DNA of 6,472 bases from assembly GCA_030639445.1 (NCBI GenBank), contig DAOWCR010000073.1, forward strand, positions 1 through 6,472, written 5' to 3'. The position numbers and the translations under genes are program-made. This DNA is from Dehalococcoidales bacterium. Its GTDB lineage: Bacteria; Chloroflexota; Dehalococcoidia; Dehalococcoidales; RBG-16-60-22. Below are positions 1 to 5,934 of the stretch, piece after piece (the first letter of the stretch is position 1; each line of letters starts with the position of its first letter). A model generated the notes under the pieces. The model saw only the letters and a list, made by a program, of their open reading frames with translations, did no database searches and was not told the origin of the DNA.

Positions 1-1152
1 CCCCGCCGGCAGCGAGTAACCTTCCTCCACCAGCAGCTTCTCCAGGGCGGACAGGAAGAGCAGCACGTTTTCCTCAGTTGAAGAATATCCCATAAGCCCG
101 ACGCGCCAGACCTGCCCTTTCAATGACCCCAGGCCGCCGCCTATTTCAATGCTGAACTCGTTGAGCAGCCTCTGTCGCACCCGCAGGTCATCAACACCAG
201 CGGGGATACCCACCGTGGTCAGAGTGCTCAGTCGGTGTCCTGCCTGTGCGTGCAGTGTCAGTCCCATCGCTTCCAGCCCGGCCTGAAGTGCCGTACCGTG
301 CCTGAGGTGACGTTGAATACGGGCTTCCAGACCCTCCTCGACGATTTGCACCAGGGCTTCATGCAGGGCATAGAGCATACAAATCGGCGCCGTATGATGG
401 TAAAACCGGCTGTCACGAGGCACCCAGTACCTGACTAGCAGCGAGACGTCCAGAGAAAAAGCCGGCGCTTTACTGGCACGCCTCCCCAGGGTGTCCTGGG
501 CCGTTTTGCTGGCGGTAAAGGGAGAAAGCCCCGGAGGACAGCTGATACATTTCTGCGAGCCGCTGTAACAAATGTCAATGCCCCAGTCATCCACCGCCAG
601 TTCATGCCCACCCAGCGAAGTAACTGCGTCCACCAGAAGCAGCGTACCGTATTGCTTGGCCAGGCGGGAAGCCTCGGCCAGTGGCTGAAGGACGCCCGTG
701 GAAGTCTCAGCATGTACCAGGGCCAGGAGCTTCACCCGCTTCCGAGATTTTAAGGCCGCTTCCATCGCCTCGGGCTCGACGATTCGGCCCCACTCGGCGT
801 CCAGCCGGACCACTTCCGCGCCGCAGCGTAAGGCGATATCCACCATCCGCTCCCCGAAAAAGCCGTTCACGCCAATGACGGCCACGTCACCCGGTTCCAG
901 GAAGTTGTTAAAGCTGGCATCCATGCCGGCCATACCGGTAGCCGAGATGGGAAAGGTAATCTCATTTTTGGTCCGGAAGAGGAAGCGCAGTAACTTGACG
1001 ATGTCGTCCATAATGGTGGTAAAATACGGGTCCATATGTCCCAGCATCGGTTGCGCCATCGCCATCTGGACACGCGGGGAGATATTGCTGGGGCCGGGAC
1101 CAAGCAGAATGCGTTGCGGGGGTTTTAGCTCCTGAAATGAAACGTCGGACAT
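1..1152 (-). CDS. Serine-pyruvate/alanine-glyoxylate-type aminotransferase, class V (3' end cut by window)
   Basis: This is a PLP-dependent class V aminotransferase of the AGXT/SPT type, which moves the amino group of serine or alanine onto glyoxylate or pyruvate in the cytoplasm. My translation is open for 384 codons from the ATG at 1152 to the window edge. Visible motifs are LGPGPS (18-23), SATG (71-74), VDAV with the PLP-ring Asp D175, SGSQKC with the Schiff-base lysine K201, YHHTAP (251-256) and WRVGLMG with the carboxylate-binding Arg R350. These match the family in order and spacing. Family lengths of about 360-390 residues suggest that few codons are missing. AGAAGGTGA lies about 7 nt before the ATG and supports this start. 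The SHMT gene ends 40 nt upstream, so the two are probably co-transcribed. The amino donor (serine, alanine or aspartate) cannot be read from sequence; the neighbours favour serine/glyoxylate. Confidence 0.93.
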   Translation of the reverse strand, partial: MSDVSFQELKPPQRILLGPGPSNISPRVQMAMAQPMLGHMDPYFTTIMDDIVKLLRFLFRTKNEITFPISATGMAGMDASFNNFLEPGDVAVIGVNGFFGERMVDIALRCGAEVVRLDAEWGRIVEPEAMEAALKSRKRVKLLALVHAETSTGVLQPLAEASRLAKQYGTLLLVDAVTSLGGHELAVDDWGIDICYSGSQKCISCPPGLSPFTASKTAQDTLGRRASKAPAFSLDVSLLVRYWVPRDSRFYHHTAPICMLYALHEALVQIVEEGLEARIQRHLRHGTALQAGLEAMGLTLHAQAGHRLSTLTTVGIPAGVDDLRVRQRLLNEFSIEIGGGLGSLKGQVWRVGLMGYSSTEENVLLFLSALEKLLVEEGYSLPAG

Positions 1153-1192
1153 AAATTATCACCTTCTTCGCGTTTTTTACCCGGTAGTTTTA

Positions 1193-2578
1193 TCATTTTA
1201 TTATACTTCCGATGAGTTCCTCAACCAGCGGCTGTGCCTGCTTTTCCGACAGGCAGTATTTCATTTTGGTAAATTTTTTTCGAAAACGGGAAACTTCCTC
1301 CGCGACGTCTTTTTCCTGAAGTATCACCGCCGCCATATACTCGGCCAGCTCGGTAAAATCGGCTTCCTTCATACCGAAACGGGTCATCTCCTGGACGCCC
1401 GTCCTCAGGCCGCTGCTGGCGGTGAAAGCCTCATCGTCGGGTAAAGCCTGGTAGTTCACGATGATGTTATTCTTTTCCAGCCGGTCGGCAATTTCTACTC
1501 CCCGGGCATAGCCGACCCGGAGCACCACCTGGTGCGTCTCGGTATAGCTGACCGCCGGGTCTCCCTCTACCTGCAACCCCCGCTCTTTGAGCGCCAGAGC
1601 CAGAGCCTTGGCGTTGGCCATTACCTGCTTCTGGTAATTACGCCCGTAGGTATTCATTTCATAGGTCGCCAGCAACAGGCCAAGCAGCGTACCCAGATGG
1701 TGATTGCTCACGCTGCCGGGGAAGACCCGCCTCATGATTCTTTCCCATAATTCATAATATTCCGACCCCTCGCTCAGGTTGCTGGCAATTATCCCCCGCT
1801 GCGTGCCAAAAAAGGTCTTGTGCGTGGAAGCGGTTATGATATCGGCCCCTTCCGTCAGAGGCTCCTGGAAATGAGGCCCGAGAAGGCCCAGGACATGCGC
1901 GGCGTCATACATGATTATTGGCTTCGGTTTCATACCGGCTATCATTCCGGCCAGCTCCTTGACCGGCTCGGGGTGCAGCATCATACTCTTACCCAGAATA
2001 AATAGTTCCGGCCGGTGCTCCTCAATCAGTTCCGCCAGCCCGGGGACGTCTATCTGGTAAGGGTTATCGGGCAGGACGGGGAAATTCCACACCGCCCACC
2101 GTTCCGTGACCGGGTCTTTGGCCACGTAATTTCTGAGCGCGCCCATCGCCTGGGCGCTGAGATGCCCTCCCTTGCCGAGGTTATGGTTCATGACGCTGCG
2201 GAACCTCCTGGGCTCCGCCCGCCGGTCCGTCCGGTTGATATAGTCCAGGAGACCGCTGAACACCGCCGCGTTGGCCATCTGCCCGCTGAGCACCCTGGGC
2301 TCTACCTCCGAGCAGCCGAGAAACTCTTTCAGCCTTTCGATTAGTTCCGTCTCTATCTCGGCGATAAACCCCGTCCCCTGATAATAGAAAGCCTCAGCAT
2401 TTCCCAGTGCCCTGACCCGCTGGTGCTCGGCATATCTCCCGGACGGGTCGGCTATGGTCAGCAATTTTACCAGCGACGACTCGGTCTGCTCGGAAGGTAT
2501 CAGGTTAACGGCGTTTCGCTGTCGCCAAACGGTGTTGTCGCAGACTTTTTTGACCAGCTTTCGACTCAGATTTTCCAT
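1193..2578 (-). CDS. glyA: Serine hydroxymethyltransferase family protein (divergent GlyA)
   Basis: This is a fold-type I PLP enzyme of the SHMT family, which interconverts serine plus tetrahydrofolate with glycine plus methylene-tetrahydrofolate. It has 461 residues, longer than the usual 410-430. Family marks appear in order: NLIPSE (25-30), RYAE with Y49 and E51, YYQGT (65-69), SGQMANAAV (98-106), GKGGHL with the PLP-stacking H139, YDAAH with D225 and H228, STHK with Schiff-base lysine K254, and GLRTG with substrate-carboxylate Arg R392. L134 and L140 occupy the positions of the folate-contacting leucines of the E. coli enzyme, which supports folate use. The loop after the lysine reads TFFGTQRG rather than the common T-x-x-GPRGG, and the C-terminal tail is long. 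A related serine/threonine aldolase or transaldolase is possible. The start has AAGGA 4 nt upstream. kbl ends 30 nt before it. Confidence 0.88.
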   Translation of the reverse strand: MENLSRKLVKKVCDNTVWRQRNAVNLIPSEQTESSLVKLLTIADPSGRYAEHQRVRALGNAEAFYYQGTGFIAEIETELIERLKEFLGCSEVEPRVLSGQMANAAVFSGLLDYINRTDRRAEPRRFRSVMNHNLGKGGHLSAQAMGALRNYVAKDPVTERWAVWNFPVLPDNPYQIDVPGLAELIEEHRPELFILGKSMMLHPEPVKELAGMIAGMKPKPIIMYDAAHVLGLLGPHFQEPLTEGADIITASTHKTFFGTQRGIIASNLSEGSEYYELWERIMRRVFPGSVSNHHLGTLLGLLLATYEMNTYGRNYQKQVMANAKALALALKERGLQVEGDPAVSYTETHQVVLRVGYARGVEIADRLEKNNIIVNYQALPDDEAFTASSGLRTGVQEMTRFGMKEADFTELAEYMAAVILQEKDVAEEVSRFRKKFTKMKYCLSEKQAQPLVEELIGSIIK

Positions 2579-2608
2579 CGTTCCTTCGCCTTTTATCGGA
2601 ACAAGACT

Positions 2609-3835
2609 CTAGCCGTCAAAGGACTTAAGGACTTCCAGCGCGTAGTCCAGATCAGACCTGGTATGGTCAGCGCAAATCTGGAACCTTATTTCGTCATCTC
2701 CACGGGGCACCACCGGATATGATATTCCGGTGACCAGTATTCCGTTGTCTTTCAGATGTTTCACCAGCCGGGTAGTTTTTTCCGTGTCCCGTACCATAAG
2801 CGGGATGATCGGGTGTTCCCCTTCTATCACCTCATACCCCAAAGCCATCAGCCCTTTTCTAAAATGCGCGGCCATTTCCTGCAAGTATCCCAGCATTTTC
2901 TTGCCCGCGTCACTATCGATAATCTCCAGCGCTTTCAGGGCGGCACTGGCCTCGGCGACCGTAATGGGATTGGAATACACATAGAATGGCGCCTTTTCCC
3001 TGAGATATTCAATTATGGTGGTATCAGAGACCAGATATCCCCCGTTGACGCCCATCGCCTTGCCCAGGGTGCCGACGATAATGTCAATGCGGTCCTCGCC
3101 GGTAAGCTCCACGGTCCCCCTCCCCGTTTCCCCCACCGCCCCGACGCCGTGAGAATCATCAATCACGGCAAGTATTCCTTCTTCAAATTCAGGAGCGTAT
3201 TTTTCCGCCAGGTCCGCTATTTCCGGAAGCGCGGCATGGTCGCCCCGCATACTGCAAATACCGTAGGTAACGATAATGACCCTGCGGCAGCGTCCGGTAC
3301 ATTCTTTTATCCCGGACGCCAATTCGTTCATGCTATTATGACGGTATACTTTTTTATCCCTGGGCCGTGCCAGCCTGATGGCATTGATGATGGAATTGTG
3401 ATTAAGTTCATCGCTTATCACGATGGTATCCTGGGAGATTAACGGGGTCAGCACGCCCATCACGGTGGCATAACCGGAGCTGAATATCATCCCCGCCTCT
3501 CGATTATGAAACCGGGCCAGTTTTTCCTCCAGCGCCACATGCGGCTGGTAAGTGCCGCTGATAAAACGGGCCGCCCCCGGGCCGGTGCCGAATCTCCTGG
3601 CCGCTTTCTCCGCCTCGGCGATAACTTCCCTTTTCAGGGCGAGGCCCAGATAACTGTTCGAGTTCATTCTGAGAAATTCCCGGTCCCCGTAACCTTCCAG
3701 AAAGTACCTCGGTCCCCGGTCGCCGGCCGCCTCTTTCACGCCCGTTATTACCGTTTCCTCACCCTTCAGCGGCCCCTTTTCCCCGAGTTCCGCCAGTTCC
3801 CGGGACAATACCGTTTTTATTTTATCCAAAGACAC
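2609..3835 (-). CDS. kbl: Glycine C-acetyltransferase / 2-amino-3-ketobutyrate CoA ligase-type enzyme (GTG start)
   Basis: This alpha-oxoamine synthase joins an acyl-CoA to an amino acid through PLP; the KBL type interconverts glycine plus acetyl-CoA with 2-amino-3-oxobutyrate. From the GTG at 3835 it has 408 residues, close to the usual 390-400. Motifs are NSNSYLGLA (58-66), a glycine-rich GTGPGAARFISGT (83-95), SDELNHNSI with H145, IDDSHGVGAVG with D227 and H229, and GTLGKAMG with Schiff-base lysine K259. HPIIPLM and the later VTGISYPVVPRG resemble KBL more than BioF, though SMRGD is BioF-like, so BioF-type or other activity is not excluded. The frame stays open upstream to an ATG at 4120, but that ATG is inside the RNase P RNA. 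GTG 3835 has AGAGG 8 nt before it and gives a family-sized protein. No threonine dehydrogenase, the usual KBL partner, is seen. Confidence 0.9.
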   Translation of the reverse strand: MSLDKIKTVLSRELAELGEKGPLKGEETVITGVKEAAGDRGPRYFLEGYGDREFLRMNSNSYLGLALKREVIAEAEKAARRFGTGPGAARFISGTYQPHVALEEKLARFHNREAGMIFSSGYATVMGVLTPLISQDTIVISDELNHNSIINAIRLARPRDKKVYRHNSMNELASGIKECTGRCRRVIIVTYGICSMRGDHAALPEIADLAEKYAPEFEEGILAVIDDSHGVGAVGETGRGTVELTGEDRIDIIVGTLGKAMGVNGGYLVSDTTIIEYLREKAPFYVYSNPITVAEASAALKALEIIDSDAGKKMLGYLQEMAAHFRKGLMALGYEVIEGEHPIIPLMVRDTEKTTRLVKHLKDNGILVTGISYPVVPRGDDEIRFQICADHTRSDLDYALEVLKSFDG

Positions 3836-3939
3836 TTTTGGGACCTCTTTTTTAGCTTCATTTTCTTCGCGTCCCTGAGTCTTTCTGGTGACGAGTGCCG
3901 GAGCTACCGTGGTGGCCGGGACACAAAAGAAATAAGAAG
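3836..3939 (-). other. 104-nt spacer between rnpB and kbl
   Basis: It begins just after the RNase P RNA with a T-rich stretch on the minus strand (about 3923-3938) that may help end or process that RNA. No compact hairpin precedes the T-run, so it is not a standard intrinsic terminator. A 7-bp stem (GTGTCCC at 3924-3918 with GGGACGC at 3875-3869, one wobble pair) encloses about 42 nt. I recognise no riboswitch here; glycine-riboswitch signature blocks are absent. I see no convincing promoter, so kbl may depend on read-through from rnpB or further upstream. Confidence 0.45.
3844..3848 (-). promoter_or_regulatory. Shine-Dalgarno that decides the kbl GTG start
   Basis: AGAGG on the minus strand, extended by A-rich sequence upstream, sits 8 nt before the GTG at 3835. 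There is no in-frame ATG between rnpB and the first conserved block of the protein. This is the only well-spaced ribosome binding site in reach, so it is the main reason for choosing the GTG. Confidence 0.7.
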
Positions 3940-4299
3940 GAGCCAAGTAAACCTGTAAGCCGAGTTCTGTATCCTTCCCTTTCGGGAAGGACGGTGACCA
4001 TCTATCTAGCCCTTCCGTTTCCGGAAGGGTCGAGCGACCAACCCGGGGAACGGGCCGGGCGTCCCTGCGTCCCTCTATTCGGTCTTGCTCCAGATGGGGT
4101 TTACCCAGCCGACTGGTCACCCAGCCGCTGGTGAGCTCTTACCTCACCATTTCACCCTTACCCTTCCTTGGAAGGGCGGTATGTTTCTGTGGCACTTTCC
4201 GTAGGGTCACCCCTCCTGGGTATTACCCAGCATCCTGCCCGGTGGAGCTCGGACTTTCCTCCCTGATATCTCAGAGCGGTCACCCGGTTTACTTGACCC
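3940..4299 (-). ncRNA. rnpB: RNase P RNA, bacterial type A
   Basis: This is the catalytic RNA of ribonuclease P, which trims the 5' leaders of precursor tRNAs. Conserved blocks are present in order on the minus strand: GAGGAAAGTCCGAGC, GGAAAGTGCCACAGAAA, ATACCGCC, AGGGTGAAATGGTGAGGTAA, GGTAAACCCCATCTGGAGCA and ACAGAACTCGGCTTACAG. The ends are set by P1, where GGGTCAAGTAAACC (from 4299) pairs with GGTTTACTTGGCTC (to 3940), giving about 360 nt. A short P3 (CTCTGA/TCAGGG with a GATA loop), two GTGA-capped hairpins, and two near-perfect GAAA-capped hairpins (4010-4029 and 3972-3991, probably P18 and P19) fit the type A architecture. It lies 28 nt after the RNase H gene with its own likely promoter. 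Exact ends are inferred from P1 pairing to within a few nucleotides. Confidence 0.97.
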
Positions 4300-4300
4300 T

Positions 4301-4334
4301 CTTATAGTCTAGCCTCAGAGACACCGTTAGTCAA
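4301..4334 (-). promoter_or_regulatory. Likely sigma70-type promoter of rnpB, overlapping the RNase H stop
   Basis: On the minus strand TTGACT (4334-4329) is followed after 17 nt by TAGACT (4311-4306). A start 7 nt beyond the -10 box falls at 4299, the first base of the P1 helix, so box spacing and RNA end agree independently. The -35 box overlaps the last codons and stop codon of the RNase H gene (GTT GAC TAA). TATAAG at 4306-4301 is an alternative -10, but its 22-nt spacing is poor. Confidence 0.65.
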
Positions 4335-4740
4335 CCGCCGAGTCCAGGGCGGCATTGGCCAGCTTATCCGCCTCGATGTTCTGCTGGCGCGGGACATGGG
4401 TGATGGTAAAGCCTTCCAGCCGACCCTGCAGCTGCTTCACCTGCTGGTACAGTGGTTTCAGCTCCGCTTTTTTCACCCGGTACCGGCCGTTAATTTGTCT
4501 GACCACCAGCTCCGAGTCCGAATTAACCGCCACCTGCCGGGCACCAAGGGTGATGACTTTTTCCAGGGCGGCAATGATAGCTCTATATTCCGCCTGGTTG
4601 TTGGTCATTATGCCAAGTCGCCGGCTGATGCGGGTCAGGAGCCTGCCCGGCTCGTCCTTGATAATAACGCCTATCGCCGCCGGGCCCGGGTTTCCCCGTG
4701 AGGCGCCATCAACCCATATGATTGCTTTTTTTAGCGTCAT
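4327..4740 (-). CDS. rnhA: Ribonuclease HI family protein
   Basis: This is a 137-residue RNase H-fold nuclease expected to cut the RNA strand of RNA-DNA hybrids (R-loops, lagging-strand primers). The four acidic catalytic residues are all present: D11 in WVDGASRGNPGPAAIGV, E51 in NNQAEYRAI, D75 in VNSDSELVVRQ and D125 in NIEADKLAN. It corresponds to the compact stand-alone class. No hybrid-binding domain precedes the core, and the C-terminal phosphatase domain found in some actinobacterial fusions is absent. The ATG at 4740 lies 11 nt after the zinc-ribbon stop codon and has no clear Shine-Dalgarno, so it is probably translated by coupling to that gene. Its 3' end carries the -35 box of rnpB. 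The zinc-ribbon gene, RNase H and rnpB are neighbours in other bacteria as I recall. Confidence 0.94.
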   Translation of the reverse strand: MTLKKAIIWVDGASRGNPGPAAIGVIIKDEPGRLLTRISRRLGIMTNNQAEYRAIIAALEKVITLGARQVAVNSDSELVVRQINGRYRVKKAELKPLYQQVKQLQGRLEGFTITHVPRQQNIEADKLANAALDSAVD

Positions 4741-4751
4741 CTTAACTTGTT

Positions 4752-5447
4752 TCAGGGCAGGAACAGGATACGCCCGCAGCTACTGCACGGCACCAGGTTG
4801 TCACTCCTTGCCTGCTGCAAGTCGCTGAAAGGCAGTGATATCCGGCAGCCGCGGCATATTCCCTGCTCCACCCTGGCCACGGCCTGCCCCTTTGATTTCC
4901 GGAGCCTTTCATAGACCTCGGTGGCCCGGGGCTCGATTTCCGCGGATATCAGCCGTCTTTTCTGCTCCAGCTCGGACAGCTTGCTCCTGAGTACTTCTAT
5001 GTCCACGGATAATCTCTGCTGTTGCTGCTGCCACTCCGCCTCCAGTTTCTCAAGCTCGCGGCTCAGGTCGGCGACATTGTTTTCCGTCAGCTCAACCTGG
5101 CTCATTATTTCCAGGGCACTATTTTCCAGCTGGCCGCGCCTGGCTTTGAGTAACTCGACTTCATGCTGCAGGCTGGCCAGCTCTTTCGGGTTTTTTATCC
5201 GGCCGCTGTAAAGCTGCTCTTCGGCCGCCTTGACTTTACTCACCACGTCATCTATCTCCCATTCGGCAGAATGCTGCCGGTGCCCAAACTCGGCCAGTTG
5301 CTTTTGCGCCGACTCCAGGTCAGCGCGGGCCTTAACCACTGCCCGGTTTTCTCCCAACTGGCTGACCATCCGCTCCAGCCCCTGCTGGTCCGATTCGGCT
5401 TTAAGGTCGATTTCCTGCAACTGATAAAGCTGTCTGGCGACACCCAT
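4752..5447 (-). CDS. C4-type zinc-ribbon coiled-coil protein (zf-RING_7 / DUF164 family)
   Basis: This 231-residue protein has a long helical coiled coil (about 5-190, rich in Glu, Gln, Leu and Lys) followed by a C-terminal zinc ribbon. Zinc ligands are C198 and C201 (CRGC) and C221 and C224 (CSSC). LYSGRIKNPKELASLQ (79-94) is the signature of this family, which includes Helicobacter HP0958, a protein linked to flagellar sigma factor and mRNA control. The general role is uncertain; nucleic-acid binding is a reasonable inference from the ribbon and from its place beside RNase H and rnpB. The start at ATG 5447 has AGGTG 6 nt upstream. It is the first gene of the minus-strand run, and a possible promoter lies just before it. 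No signal peptide or membrane segment is seen. Confidence 0.92.
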   Translation of the reverse strand: MGVARQLYQLQEIDLKAESDQQGLERMVSQLGENRAVVKARADLESAQKQLAEFGHRQHSAEWEIDDVVSKVKAAEEQLYSGRIKNPKELASLQHEVELLKARRGQLENSALEIMSQVELTENNVADLSRELEKLEAEWQQQQQRLSVDIEVLRSKLSELEQKRRLISAEIEPRATEVYERLRKSKGQAVARVEQGICRGCRISLPFSDLQQARSDNLVPCSSCGRILFLP

Positions 5448-5465
5448 TCTTCACACCTAAAGGCT

Positions 5466-5495
5466 ATTCTATAACGCCACTCGCACTATATTCAA
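5466..5495 (-). promoter_or_regulatory. Possible promoter of the zinc-ribbon/RNase H operon
   Basis: On the minus strand TTGAAT (5495-5490) and TAGAAT (5471-5466) are separated by 18 nt. The predicted start would be near 5459, leaving a leader of only about 12 nt that begins just before the AGGTG ribosome binding site. The -10 matches 5 of 6 consensus bases and the -35 matches 4 of 6. The very short leader is the weak point. Confidence 0.45.
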
Positions 5496-5548
5496 ACTTC
5501 CCTGAAGAAGCTATTTAGTCACTCCACCCTACTTTAGTTATTTATTTG

Positions 5549-5587
5549 TAGGTGACCCCATCCCCCTTTAATATTTATTAGGTAACC
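5549..5587. repeat. Two TAGGTRACC direct repeats, 30 bp apart
   Basis: TAGGTGACC at 5549-5557 and TAGGTAACC at 5579-5587 are offset by exactly 30 bp, each preceded by a T-rich stretch. Each contains the palindromic core GGTNACC. They may be a regulator's paired sites, a relic of an earlier insertion end, or chance in low-complexity DNA. Confidence 0.35.
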
Positions 5588-5588
5588 T

Positions 5589-5615
5589 TGACCTGCCCCC
5601 CAAAAAGGAGTCCAG
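5589..5615 (+). repeat. Putative left terminal inverted repeat of the IS
   Basis: It begins TGACCTG and continues with a C6 run (5596-5601), an A5 run and GGAGTCCAG. The TG start, C-run and A-run are typical of IS3-family ends near the IS51/IS407 branch. The matching right repeat is outside the window, so the inner boundary is approximate. Confidence 0.6.
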
Positions 5616-5635
5616 TTACAATGTTAGACTGGGAC
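5610..5635 (+). other. Hairpin between the IS end and the orfA ribosome binding site
   Basis: GTCCAGT (5610-5616) can pair with ACTGGGAC (5628-5635), with one bulged base and an 11-nt loop. It lies between the C6 run of the terminal repeat (5596-5601) and the G8 run next to the orfA start (5644-5651), which could themselves pair around it. Confidence 0.4.
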
Positions 5636-5655
5636 CTAAGAGAGGGGGGGGAATC

Positions 5656-5934
5656 ATGGCCAAGAAAACCTATTTACCTGAGCAAATCATCAACAAGCTG
5701 CGCGAAGCTGAAATCCTCTTAAACCAGGGAGCCACCATCGCAGAAGCCAGCCGGAAGATAGGGGTAACGGAGCAGACCTACTATCGCTGGCGCAGAGAGT
5801 ACGGTGGCATGAGGATAAAGCAGGCTAGGCGGCTTAAAGAGCTGGAAAAAGAAAATACCCGCCTCAAGAAGCTTGTGGCAGACCTATCCCTTGATATCTC
5901 GATACTGAAGGAGGCCGTCCGGGGAAACTTCTAA
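5656..5934 (+). CDS. IS3-family transposase OrfA
   Basis: This 92-residue protein is the DNA-binding half of an IS3-family transposase. A helix-turn-helix spans about 25-51 (GATIAEASRKIGVTEQTYYR, then W45) and would bind the terminal repeats. Residues 58-88 form a leucine-zipper-like helix (LKELEKENTRLKKLV) used for multimerisation with OrfA or the OrfAB fusion. The length is typical. The start has a purine-rich AGAGG plus G-run ending 4 nt before the ATG. The C-terminus overlaps the slippery heptamer that lets ribosomes enter orfB, so OrfA is both a product on its own and the N-terminus of the fused transposase. Confidence 0.93.
   Translation: MAKKTYLPEQIINKLREAEILLNQGATIAEASRKIGVTEQTYYRWRREYGGMRIKQARRLKELEKENTRLKKLVADLSLDISILKEAVRGNF

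Larger units (their letters stand above)
5448..5588. other. Intergenic region between zinc-ribbon gene and IS element
   Basis: These 141 bp are AT-richer than the flanking genes and hold no plausible gene. They contain the possible promoter of the minus-strand operon and, nearer the IS, two copies of TAGGTRACC. The last 4 bases (ACCT, 5585-5588) would be the left copy of a target-site duplication if the IS begins at 5589. Confidence 0.6.

Noticed and set aside
2756..3442. 228-codon plus-strand open frame inside kbl
   Set aside because: It lies wholly antisense to a gene with clear catalytic motifs, shows no recognisable domain, and looks like a composition shadow.
3817..3861. Tiny minus-strand reading frame (ATG at 3861, 14 residues beginning MKLKKR) overlapping the kbl start
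   Set aside because: A leader peptide was considered, but it has only a weak ribosome binding site, no regulatory residue run and no terminator-like alternative hairpins.
3836..3939. Glycine riboswitch before the glycine-related genes
   Set aside because: The location is attractive, but the conserved glycine-riboswitch blocks and tandem architecture are not present, and the spacer is too short for a tandem aptamer.
3923..3953. Intrinsic terminator after rnpB
   Set aside because: There is a T-rich tract, but the only stem before it is P1, whose other arm is about 340 nt away; no compact GC hairpin is present.
3506..3958. 150-codon plus-strand open frame antisense to the kbl start
   Set aside because: It spans the kbl N-terminus, the spacer and the rnpB end, with no domain or ribosome binding site that I can recognise.
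3836..4120. N-terminal extension of the kbl frame from an ATG at 4120
   Set aside because: It is translated mostly from the RNase P RNA, has no family similarity, and a well-placed GTG with a Shine-Dalgarno exists at 3835.
5588..5622. Promoter for orfA from TTGACC (5588-5593) and TACAAT (5617-5622)
   Set aside because: The boxes resemble consensus but the 23-nt spacer is too long for a normal sigma70 promoter.
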